From assembly GCA_008933995.1 (NCBI GenBank), contig WARS01000044.1, positions 496,001-560,000 on the forward strand: a stretch of 64,000 nt of DNA. Direction: 5' to 3'. The translations under genes were made by a program, and so were the position numbers. Positions 9,960-64,000 of this stretch are shown here, one piece after another (positions within the stretch are counted from its first letter, which is position 1; every line of letters begins with the position of its first letter). This DNA comes from Datnioides undecimradiatus (Eukaryota > Chordata > Actinopteri > Lobotiformes > Datnioididae). The notes under the pieces were generated by a model, which saw only the letters and a program-made list of their open reading frames with translations, ran no database searches and was not told where the DNA came from.

Positions 9960-10560
9960 CCATAATAAACCTGCTGTCATCTCCGGGCGCGCAGCTGTAA
10001 GCGACTGTGATTCAGTTCATCCTCAGCTCCTAAATGCGCGCTAATCGTCCCACGTCTGATTCTGAAGTTTGATCTTGGCGAAACCAACCTGTTTCAATCG
10101 GCAATTCGCGCGTGTCCGACCTGCCATCATACCTCAACAGCTCATTCCTGTAGACATCGGCTGTATCCATATGTTACCGTGGCTCACCATTGATCTCCAG
10201 TTGAGGAACAGACCCGCTGCTTCTGTCTGTCGACATGCGTCCTTTTACTTCAATAATCGCCTGGTTAACATCGCCATTATCTCGTGTTCACTGTCTAAGT
10301 AGTTTTGCTTCTATCCCTCCTTGTTCTCCGACCGCGTTCCCTTCTCCGGTGCACAGATAGACTGGCCTTAGCGCAAGTTCGGAGCGACCTCCCATCCAGA
10401 GCACCGGGACATGCTGCTACTGTAGATCATGCTCAAGAGAGAACAATACACGGCATGGAGCTCTTGGAGTACATTCCCTATCATACATTATGCTACAGCA
10501 CTGACTCCGGGACAGCAGTTGGTTACACTTCAAAGCCCTATGCGCACGCGAGGAGTGTGT
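9960..10560 (-). promoter_or_regulatory. Candidate satb1 promoter / first non-coding exon (CpG-rich)
   Basis: CpG dinucleotides are clearly denser here than in flanking DNA, with CGGGCGCGCAG, GCGCGCTAATCG, TCGCGCG-type runs and others. On the minus strand there are two good splice donors, GAG|GTATGA (exon would end at 10133) and ATG|GTGAGC (10198). Either could belong to a 5' untranslated exon joined to the acceptor near 9579. No convincing TATA box was identified. Role inferred from position and composition. Confidence 0.45.
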
Positions 10561-10612
10561 GTGTGTGAGAGAGAGAGAGGGGGAGAGAGAGAGAGGGAGA
10601 GAGACCTACACC
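10561..10612 (+). repeat. (GA)n / GAGA-rich tract
   Basis: A run of GAGAGA and GGGAGAGA directly beside the CpG-rich candidate promoter of satb1, entered through a short GTGTGTGT stretch. Simple-sequence purine tracts next to promoters can be nucleosome-poor; no function is shown here. Confidence 0.85.
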
Positions 10613-10959
10613 CCCACACACAGACTCATAAATACGCGGACCCAGCTGCATTAGCATATGGTGTAATAATGAATTCACTAGCGCGCTCCGTAAATGTATT
10701 AAATGTGACAATTGCGCATAAATCTATTTATTATTTTCTGCCGCATGCTGTGCACGCACTTATTATTGTCTTTAGGGTATTGGAGCTCTCCATGGTAACA
10801 AAGTGGAGCAGGACGAGGTGGAAGTGGCTTACTGATATTAACTTTTGAATGTTGATGTTTTATTGTACAAGATGATCTATGGCTCGTGTTTTACTTGTGG
10901 ATAATCACAGTGTTTATGAACGTATAATAGGCTACGCATAATGCTATGGGACATATAGC

Positions 10960-11620
10960 CTACTATGAGTATAGTTCACCATAGTATATAATATTATATA
11001 TTATACTATAGTATAGCATTACATTTATATAGTACAGTATGATGTCGTGGTTCAGCAGTTCTTGCTGTATGCGTATGTGATACAGTACCACACTGATACT
11101 GTTCTACTGTTGTGTACTATTCTAGTACAGTAGGCTATATATAGTGGTGTATATAGCAGTATACTATACTGATAGTGCTATACTGTATTATACTGTAGTA
11201 TATAAGCATACTTACTAGCAATGTATATGATTAAATATGGATTATCATATACTGGGCAACAATATAGTTATAGTATAGTATAGTATAGTATAGTATAGTA
11301 TACAGAATAGTATGGTATATTACAACTGAATTTTACCAGAATAGGTTTAACATAGTGCCAGAGAGTCTATTAAATATATATAACGTAAGTATATATATAT
11401 ATATATATATATTTGTGTGCATGTGTATAAAATACATTATAGAATACAGTATATAGCATAACTTAAAGGACTGAATAGTATAGTATTGTATAGTATAGTG
11501 TGATGTAGTGTAGTATAGTAATGAAGATACGCATGGCTATTATTTGCACTACATACTCTCTCTCTATATATACACAGAATGTATGTATATGTATATATAT
11601 ACATATTTATATAGAATTAC
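10960..11620. repeat. AT-rich tract with (TATAG)n and (TA)n
   Basis: About 650 bp dominated by A and T with repeated TATAG/TAGTA/TATACTA units. A perfect (TAGTA)6 run lies at 11271-11301, a second degenerate run near 11477-11520, and (TA)n runs near 11389-11411 and 11567-11612. Several sub-stretches are self-complementary (TATACTATAGTATA). It sits between the two gene starts, closer to satb1. Confidence 0.85.
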
Positions 11621-14600
11621 ACAGCATAGCAGTTCAAATATAAGTTTTACACACAGTAAGATGAAGCTATAAATAAGTCTGAAAATGATCATTTGACTCA
11701 AATTATTTTACTCTGACAGTGTTCACAACATTTGACAGTAGAATATATGAAAGTGCAAACAGCAGATTAACACAAAGCTCAAAAAATGCATAAAAGGAAA
11801 CACTGTCATCACCATACCTCAAAGTTTTGACACAGTTGAATCAATTAGCATAGAAAACAGCTCGCCAGCGTGTCTTTTGTCCTGTTTGCAGAAGTTGCAG
11901 CCAAGTATCAGCAGATCTTCCGCCTTGCAATCGACTGCAGATGAGATGCACCTCGCCAATGGAGCTGTGATCCCTAAATGGTGCCTGAAATCTCTGTGAA
12001 GGTATCCCAAAGCAAAGGGTGGCAGGTGTTTGTGTGTATGTATGAGATAAAGAAAGAGCGTGGAAGGGTCAGAGATCTTTCATTCTGGAAGATAAGATTC
12101 AAAGACTTGCCCCATGAAAGGTTACACCGGTGTGATTACAGGTCTGTCTCTTTCTACAGAGACAGAACAGGCACGTAGTTGGGTGGATGTTGTGCAATAG
12201 GAGCGTATGTTTGGGGAGAGAGAGCATGCTCTACTACTTTTGACTAATTAAACAAAGTGAATTAGCTATCTCCCCAGCCAGAAAGAGTCATGGCTGGTTA
12301 CACATCATTCATCGTGACTAATTCAGAGAGAGAGATGTCACTCAGCTCAGCTGGGTGGAAGTGTGCATGTGTGTTTGTGTGTGTATCCCCAAATTGCACC
12401 TCTGGGTATGCTCCTGTGCAAGTTCACTGTTTTGTGTGCATGTGTGTTTTAGAGATATTTATTTGTGTGTGCTTGTGCCTTTAAGTGTTAATATGTTCGC
12501 ATTTCTCTCTCTCTGTCACCCTCTGCTCCACTATTTTATCACTGGCTTGATACGTCGTCAATGAGGCTGGCATGCTAAATGATAATTAAGACCATTACAC
12601 GCTCACAGAGCATGCTACCAGTGCAGCACACGGCTCCCTCAATCGCAGCCTCATCTCAGGGGACACCCTACTACTCACACAGTCGTGTATCTCTCCAAAT
12701 TAGGTTAGATTTTCATTCCACCTCATTCGCCATGGATGTGATGTGGTTATTATAAACTCATGATATGGTTAGTGAGCCTGCTGCCATTAGATGGGTGGAG
12801 GCATCATGTTGGCGCGTTAAAGGGGAAATGGATTGCCAACACTCAGTATTGCACATCTCTGTTTCATGCGTACTTCTGTCCTGAAGTATGTTTGCAGATG
12901 CACACAGTCTGATGCACACAGTGCACTACAACATGCACACAGACAGTTACAAATGCATGTTTTTGTGCAGACTGATGAGCAGAAACAAACACTTCTCAGT
13001 CCACATGAATCATACCACCTTAACAAAAGTGATATTTTCATATTTTTTTTTACTTTTTCATACTTCTTTTATACTTCTGCTGCTCTGCATTAAATATAAA
13101 ATATTGTACTTTACACTCCACCACATCGATTTGACAGCTACAGTTGCAGTGCGTAGCTGGGCCACTAGTCACATTTTAGATATCTATGAGTTGTTAGCTG
13201 TTCCACCAGAGGGAGTCAACCCTTAAACTGAGGCCACAATTATCCAATATTTTACAAAATTAATGCAAACTTTTGAACAATGATCTCACACTCTCCCAGG
13301 TTTATCTCATGAGCTAATGAAGGGGGGCATCACTTGTAACCGCTGGACAAATCCACTGAACTGTATGTAAAGGAGTAAAGCTAGTTCCAGTTCCAAGAAC
13401 AACAACATGAAAATCTGCACTGATGCGTCGGTGTTAGTGATCTAATTATTTCATATATAACAATATGCAAATATGAGTCACTTTAGGTGACACTTGTTTT
13501 TACTGAAGTATGATTTTGGATGGAGGAAATTTACTTGTAACGGAGTATTTCTACATTGTTGCACGGCTACTTTTCCTTAAGTGAAGGATCTGAGTGTTTT
13601 TCCTCCCCTATCTATCTCTCATATTAAACCCCCTAACACAGAAACCTCTTTGTACAGATATATCACATATCCATACAATAACCCTATCTGTGACATTGTG
13701 CCACAGCTAAGCTTGATGGCAGCGACTGCTCCTCGTGTTTCTCCTAATCTAGGGTGTGTACAGGCTCCTTGGCCTGTTAATGTACTGTTGGCACAGGTAT
13801 CAAATATTGGCTTAGACACAAACATAGCCTTGGGTTAAAGTGTTTTTTGATGAATGTATACAAATCAGAATCTTTGACAAAAGAGGCTCAGGTTAGAGTG
13901 CAGGGACCTCCAGATTTCTGATGAGATTGTGGGCTCAGGATTCAATGTAAGTTGCGCCCTCCTTAAAGTGCACACTAGTTTGAAAAAATAACGGGTTTTG
14001 CTTTGTTTGAAGAGGGAAAAATGGCTTGAGCAATTGTTGAGATAAGAATGACAAAGCACTAAAGACAGGAGTTGAAGTATTGGGTTATATGGGCCTGAAA
14101 TGTCATGTGACATTTCTGTATGGCTTCTGTCAAGAAGGTTTGTGCAATGTGTTTATGACCGCAAATACAGTTGGTTGTGTGAATGTGGCTATGCACATAC
14201 CGCACATACAATATGGCCTATTAGCTTTGTCTAACTATGTGTGTAAAATTAATTTATAGCCGTATCTTTGGACAGCCATGCCTGTGTCTTAGATAGCACC
14301 CGAGGGCATTATAAAAACCATTAAAAAAACACAGTGTTGCATTTGCAACGCAGCTAGGGAGCCTTAAAGCATAACTGCATGACTATATGTTATACAGGCA
14401 TGGGGCCATATTAGATTAGAGTTTAACCAGGACTGTTTATAATGAAGCCAAAGCCGAGAGAAACAGAGGAGTGGAGCTGAAACAATAGAGCAGCTCAACA
14501 CTTACTGAAACCACATTCATACTCCCTGCAGGTAAAAGCTAGCATCATTGCAGTTCTTGTAATTATGCATATTGTTAAAATCCTCTGACTTGACTTAACA

Positions 14601-17139
14601 GGCATGACCGATCCTTATGAATGGGTTTTATGTATGTTTCTTAAATATTTGAATGCACACAGTGTATGTTAAAGCTCTTTATGCAAGATTTCTCTGATGA
14701 CTTCTAGTGGTAGCATGAAGAAAGGCGTCTGATCCAGGCACACAGGATGAATTACAGAGAGCAAAACAAAGACCAAAGCAAGTTTCACTGATTGTGTAAT
14801 TTTTCCGCAAACAAAATTGGACACAATCAGAATGAATTGGTGCATTTGGTATCATCACATAACAATTCCACACACAGGGGCTTTAAGTGCTACTTGTCAA
14901 AGACTGTCTTACAATGAAGCTCAATGATCCTTGACTTTCCTTTGCTTAAAATGGGCTAATAACACTGTAAAACAAATGGTACTAGGTAGTTATCTATAAT
15001 ATTTGATTTTTAGATATAATCCATTTATTCAAACAGGTTTGAAACATTTATTATTAGTTTAGGATTAATGCCACAGTAAGTGCTCAGCAAATTTGAATTT
15101 GCTGTATTTAGGACTGGGCTGAAGCAAGATATTATACTAGTTCATCCAAAATGTAAAGATTTAAGATGAGAGCACATTTCACTTTTATGGCCTCTTAGCT
15201 GGTTGCGTGTGAATGTAATAGTACACTGAGGTTGTAATGATTTTGAGTTTTAGGATGTAGTATCTACTTTACCTATATACAATTTAAATTGAATTTGTTT
15301 AGTCATGCAGTTCTGAAAGGACTCTGCTGTTTGAGTCAGTGAGTTAAATAACTGAGTGACGATTGAATGACCACTGAACATTAAATGATCTGAATGAATG
15401 TATGGGGGTTTCATAAAGGTTTTGGTGAGGTAAGACAGTGAGCAACAGTGACTCACGTTGACTTCACCACAAACTTAATGATGACACACACACGCACACG
15501 CGTACACACAAAATGTGATCAGGCTTAAATGATGCATTAAGTACTTAATTACTCAGGTGAAGCGTCACTGTGCGTTGGCTGTCTGTTTTAATTTTATTAG
15601 CTGACTCTTTATGGAAGTATATCTCTGTATTTCACACCGCCTCACCTCAGGGACATGACTCACATGTTTCCATACGTGTCACCTGTATGTGCTTTTATGA
15701 GTGTATGAAGGCAACATGCAGTTTGTGCGCTTGTTTGGAGCCACTGAGGTGATACGTGATTCAGATCAGCCAGCCTCAGAGCACCTGATGACCTCACTTT
15801 GGCTAAATGACATAACAACTGTAACAGCTGCTTCACTTTTGTGGGGGCTCTGAGTAGGAGGCACAGTGCTTGACTTTTGGTGTTCAGTCCTGTGGAACTG
15901 TTGGTAATGGGATTGACCTAGATTGGTTATATCTGTTGTGTTTTGCCTGCATATGTATGTGTGTGTGTATTTGTGTGCCAGTGCATGTGAATGTACCCCA
16001 GGTTTGTTGTTACTTGCTCAAGGTGTCTTGTACTTGCAACATGAGGCTTGTAATTGAAAATCTTTGGGTGCAGTCCCATTTCTGGATTTACAGAGGAGAG
16101 TTTGCAAAAAGTGGGATTTCATGATCACTTGAGGCAGGATTTTTTCAAGTGTTCGTTGTCAAAATGATTTCCATCGTTACATCAGAATTGCACCTCCCAT
16201 CATTTCAGAGAGGCTTTTGCTCACAAATCAACCAGTGTATCTCACCATCATCCAACAACATATCAATAATTCTTATGTTAACCTCTTCTGGTTATGGTGA
16301 TTCAACCAACCTGTGGGCTTCAAAGTTTGGTCTCCTGCTTTCCCCACTTTTTGAATGGAAGAAAAATATTGGTTATGAAGCTGTTCAAGGTGAAAAGATT
16401 CTGCCAGTTACCAAAAAGTCTAGGCAAGTCAATTTTATTGCTATCAGAAATTTTTGCCTCAGGGTACTTTACAGTCTGTTTTGGATATAACACCCTCAAA
16501 AAAAGGCTCCCTTCACCCAAAAAAACCTTTTAATGAGGAAATAGAAATCTCAGGAGGGATCCCTTTTCCATAACTAACAGACATACAATTAATGGTGCAC
16601 GTAGAGAATAAAACAACATTGTGAAATTACAGTATGAAAAATGAGAATGACAAAATTTTGGATAGATTGTAAAAAAAAAAAAAGCATACAGCTTTTTTAC
16701 TTTCATCAGATATGACTGTATGCATATGAACATGTGTATGTGCATATGAACTCTGACTAAACTTTTTGTTGAGGTTTCTGAATTCAAATAAAACAAAAAA
16801 CTGTAACAGAAATGTTCTACTTGAACTTAAATTCTGCGTACAGTTATATTTCAGACATTGTTCTGGCGAAACATTGTGAAAGTGACACACGTGATCAGTT
16901 TACCAGTCTCTAGATGCCATTTAAAGAAAGTGTTTCCCTCCCAGTGTTTTCTATAGAGGATGTTTGTGCTCTACAGGCTGTATGTGCATTGATGAGGCTG
17001 AACTCCTCCTCTCCTATTTGTTCGACCGTGTTACTTTACAGTCCACATGAGGGCGCCATTGTGCAACTGATATGTCCCCGGAACATTTCAGTGATGCCCA
17101 CGGTATTTTGACTCCAACCCATCTGGGCACGACTTCCAC
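11621..17139. other. Intergenic DNA between satb1 and kcnh8
   Basis: No coding potential was seen. It contains a dispersed repeat (13040-13600), short CA/GT stretches (about 12360-12480 and 15485-15510), and several AT-rich homeodomain/POU-like stretches such as TGACTAATTAAAC near 12241 and ATGCTAAATGATAATTAAG near 12572. Some of these may be enhancers of either gene, but nothing in the sequence alone proves it. Confidence 0.6.
13040..13600. repeat. Dispersed percomorph repeat (TTTACTTAAGT family), copy A
   Basis: I recognise the pattern: ATATTGTACTTTACACTCCACCACAT, written here in part, then TTTGACAGCTACAGTT, and at the far end TTTACTTGTAACGGAGTATT and CCTTAAGTGAAGGATCTGAG. It resembles a non-autonomous element very common in percomorph genomes. 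I give no family name because I could not search. Other copies lie at 23060-23220, 48999-49690 and 50913-51020. Confidence 0.6.
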
Positions 17140-61027
<43,888 letters not shown>

Positions 61028-64000
61028 GTAGGACACTGTGTGTTGCGTGTGTGTGTGTGAGACAGAAAGAGACACAGACAGGTGGGCTCAGGTAAGCTCA
61101 GACCATATGGCTATATCAGCACGCCACATGCGAGACAGGTGAAAGGACAGAGATAAGTAATGCAGAAAAAAGCTAAATAAATGAATTGGCAGGAAGGATG
61201 TGACATTGTAGAGATAATTGCTGTCAGGGTTGTGGTTTTAATAATGAGGTCTTATAGAGTGGTGTCATTTTTCATAATTGTTCAATCCAAATTATGCATT
61301 CATATGTTTTCATTATCCTAAAAACCTAAAAAATGAATTTTGTGTTCTCTTTTTTACACCAGGTCTTAGTAGCCCCACTGTGCCTTGTTGATGTTCTTCT
61401 ATAGTATCAGATTTGGATGTATTATAGCTTTCAGTGGTTCATTGTCCAGCTTGAAATTATCTGTTCACACACACGCATGCACAAACACACAGCCTCTCGT
61501 GCTGTATCCTATGGTTTTGATTGGCGGGTGGCTAAATTGACATTAGACTTTTGGCAGGTGAAGAGGAGTGTTTGCTTCCTCCTGCTAAGCTTCAGTCTGT
61601 ATCCTGGGAAGAGCAGATAGAGGCAGGAGAGAAGAAGAGACACAAAGAGAGGAAAATGATGAGGAAAAGGAGAAATGGCAGACAGCTTTCTGAGACGAAA
61701 CAAAAAGTAAATCGGAGAGGGATGAATACGCAAAGTGTGAAAGACAAAGGCACAACACCTTCACAGTTTTACACATTGGCTCTGATGTCCTTTCTGTGAC
61801 TCCACGGGTGACCGGTGTTTGACAGGAAGTGTCTCAGCATGGTCTTGTAGGTTGTTAATCCTCACTTGGATCCATCCGCTCAAATCACCATAGGAGATGA
61901 AAAGGGGCTGTTGGTTCAAAGCTGTTCTGCTCCCTCCACAAACACAATTACAATGACAAATGAGGGTATTGAATATCATGTGCTCCATGTATGACTGTTA
62001 CAAAATGCATTTATTTGTAAAAAGGGCTTATTTTGAAGAAAAAGTTATTTTACCTAATTTGTGCTGGCATTAGCCCATTTGCTCAGTGCTCAGTCTGTGA
62101 CAGTACAGTCCTAAATGAGTACTGTGATCAACTGATGCACATTTCCTCACTGACCCACTCCAGTATTTGTTATTGCATCTCATCTATTAGTAAAAATGAC
62201 TAGAGAACACTGCAAACAAAATGCACATTTGCATGGGTTGTTGTCAGTGTTACTTTTCTTTATAAACACCCACAACAGTTCTCATTCGTTCAGTCATCAA
62301 CATCTAGAGTCTTTTGTGACATGTCCCTATGCACAAACTGCAAATGTAAATGTGAAATATAGCCAGACAAACAAAAAAATCACAGGATTTATTTAGTTTC
62401 TGATTCTGACCTGAACCATACAAGTATGGCAGCATTTTAATGAACCCTAAATTTTGTGAACGCAGTAATAAACCAGCTTTGCCTTGCCCCGTGACCTCTT
62501 GGCATTACTTAATCACCTCATGTTACATGTATGCCACTGAAAGCTTCCTTCTAGTGGGAGCTGAGTAAGGCATTAATAAGACCTTACATGGTGACCTTTG
62601 TACTGTGTCACTGAAAATCATGATGTAGCATGCAGCTGCAGAAGACTAGCTGAAATAACAAGAGCTTTGCTTGAACAGTCAGAGTAATTGAATTTTTAAT
62701 TATAGAAAGAGGTGAGAAAAGCACACGACAATATGATGCACATGCATGCAGTTCATCCCAAATACACTTGAGTGTATTAGACATGTGTACAATCACATAG
62801 GCACTGCAGGTTTGACCCACTTAAGTATATTAACGCAATGAAACAAAATCAAATACTGAAAGCTGCATGCAGGTATAAAATATAACTTTAAAGCAGCATT
62901 GATTTCATGTTTTGGCCGCTTTAGGGCAACAACATTTACACCCTATTTTACACATAGGGTACTGTAACGTCTGATAGACTGGAACACATTCCCATCAGTT
63001 TTTAAAAGTAGGTTGAAGTTTTGGCCACGAAAACTGATTCAGGCCAAACAACAAAACACAATACATACTATCACTTGCATTCAGAGTTTGACACCCCCCC
63101 CCCCCACCCCCAAGATAGTAACAACTGGGTCTATAATAAGCCTGTAAACTAATCATTAGGTAAACATTTTTTATTTTTTAAAATTTGGTCACCAACATTG
63201 TTGAAAACAATTAGTTTGAGGAAAACCTGGAAGTTGAATTATACAAGGTGTAATACCTTAGTAGCCCCAGGTTACTAATGTCCCAAGGTTTGTAAATTAC
63301 CAAATGTAAATAATCCTTTAAACTCAGCTGAAGTGAAAGTATGTTTGCATCATAATGTATATGTGATCAAGCAGGATTCAAATAAAGGCATATTGTATCC
63401 ATTTATTTCATGATCAACAAAGCAGTATAGTGGAGTATTTCAGTCGATCTAATGAATCAACTGTTGCATTAATGAAATAGTGGATAATTTTTCAGAGTCA
63501 AACCAGATATTGTCTCATGTTGTTCATGGGTAATTTAGCATAAACGATCTATATTCAAATAATGCTGTTTCGGAGTTGTTTGGTCTGTACGCTTACCTGT
63601 AGCTGCGGTGAGTTCTGGTCAACCATGGCTACTGGTTTGTCTGACCATTTCCATCGTGGCTCTGAAGTGGGAGCATTGGAATCATGATGACAGCGTTTCA
63701 GATTGGACTGTCCTGTTGCTCTCTAGCTTTTTCTATTTTTATCAGAGCCAGAGTTTAGACTCTGGCTTTTATCAGCCACTCCAGAGAGATTGGAAGAGAG
63801 AATAATTTGCTCAGTTAAAATTATTGTTTTACTACTATTGGCTCATCAAAGTTAAACACCTGCAGTGTTAAATGATAATAAAAATGTAAGAAAAAATAGA
63901 TTTAGATGTATATGTGGTCAATTAACATATGCCATAAAATGCGAGTCCATATTTTAGAGAGCAGATAAGGGAGCACCTTCCCTTATCTGGTCTGCCAGGA
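61028..64000 (+). other. kcnh8 intron 15, partial, to the window edge
   Basis: Begins with a GT-rich stretch just past the donor (61040-61060). It includes a poly-C run near 63092-63104 and otherwise AT-rich sequence. The expected next coding segment (continuation of the coiled coil) was not found. Confidence 0.65.

Noticed and set aside
61363-61404. Possible alternative last exon of kcnh8 (strong T-rich tract and CACCAG, then 13 codons and TAG)
   Set aside because: In phase with exon 15, but the peptide (VLVAPLCLVDVLL) does not resemble the KCNH8 tail, and no AATAAA signal was seen close downstream. Probably a chance acceptor; cDNA would settle it.
61551-61799. Acidic/basic reading frame after TTTGGCAG
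   Set aside because: Acceptor-like sequence followed by a K/R/E-rich frame, but it is purine-rich simple sequence and does not continue the Kcnh8 coiled coil.

Overview
This is vertebrate nuclear DNA, almost certainly from a bony fish (teleost, probably a percomorph). Small exons with GT-AG introns encode two vertebrate-specific proteins. Introns run from about 90 bp to 14 kb, there are many (CA)n/(TG)n microsatellites, and I recognise two dispersed repeat types that are common in percomorph genomes. There is no bacterial or viral gene content. Gene names rest on reading the translated exons against remembered family sequences; no database search was run.

Layout. Positions 1-9532 hold, on the minus strand, eight coding exons of satb1, the AT-rich-DNA-binding chromatin organiser. 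They encode 549 residues: N-terminus, ULD oligomerisation domain, CUT-like domain, CUT1 and the first part of CUT2. The rest of CUT2 and the homeodomain lie beyond the left edge. Positions 9.5-18.3 kb are the head-to-head intergenic interval. It holds a CpG-rich candidate satb1 promoter and first exon (about 9.96-10.56 kb), a (GA)n tract, a 650-bp AT-rich tract with (TATAG)n, a dispersed repeat, and the candidate kcnh8 promoter and leader (about 17.1-18.28 kb). Positions 18276-61027 hold fifteen plus-strand coding exons of kcnh8, the ELK3/Kv12.1 voltage-gated potassium channel. They encode 854 residues in continuous phase: PAS-cap and PAS, S1-S6 with the pore, C-linker, cyclic-nucleotide-binding homology domain, acidic linker and the start of the distal coiled coil. 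The last roughly 250 residues are expected to the right of the window.

Both models are internally consistent. Every junction keeps the reading frame, every intron is GT-AG, and the coding lengths (1647 and 2562 nt) divide exactly by three. The genes do not share a pathway: Satb1 is a nuclear chromatin protein and Kcnh8 a plasma-membrane channel. Their pairing is a conserved synteny also found on human 3p24.3, where they are much further apart.

I found no wholly new gene system. The observations most worth a second look are these. Long (TG)23-type repeats sit where the polypyrimidine tract should be at one splice acceptor in each gene, an architecture like the CFTR TG-repeat acceptor. The SATB1 caspase-6 site is missing. 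A normally conserved PAS hairpin in Kcnh8 is altered. Two upstream ORFs, one overlapping the start codon, precede kcnh8. A (TATAG)n/AT-rich tract near satb1 fits the 'ATC' context that SATB1 itself binds.
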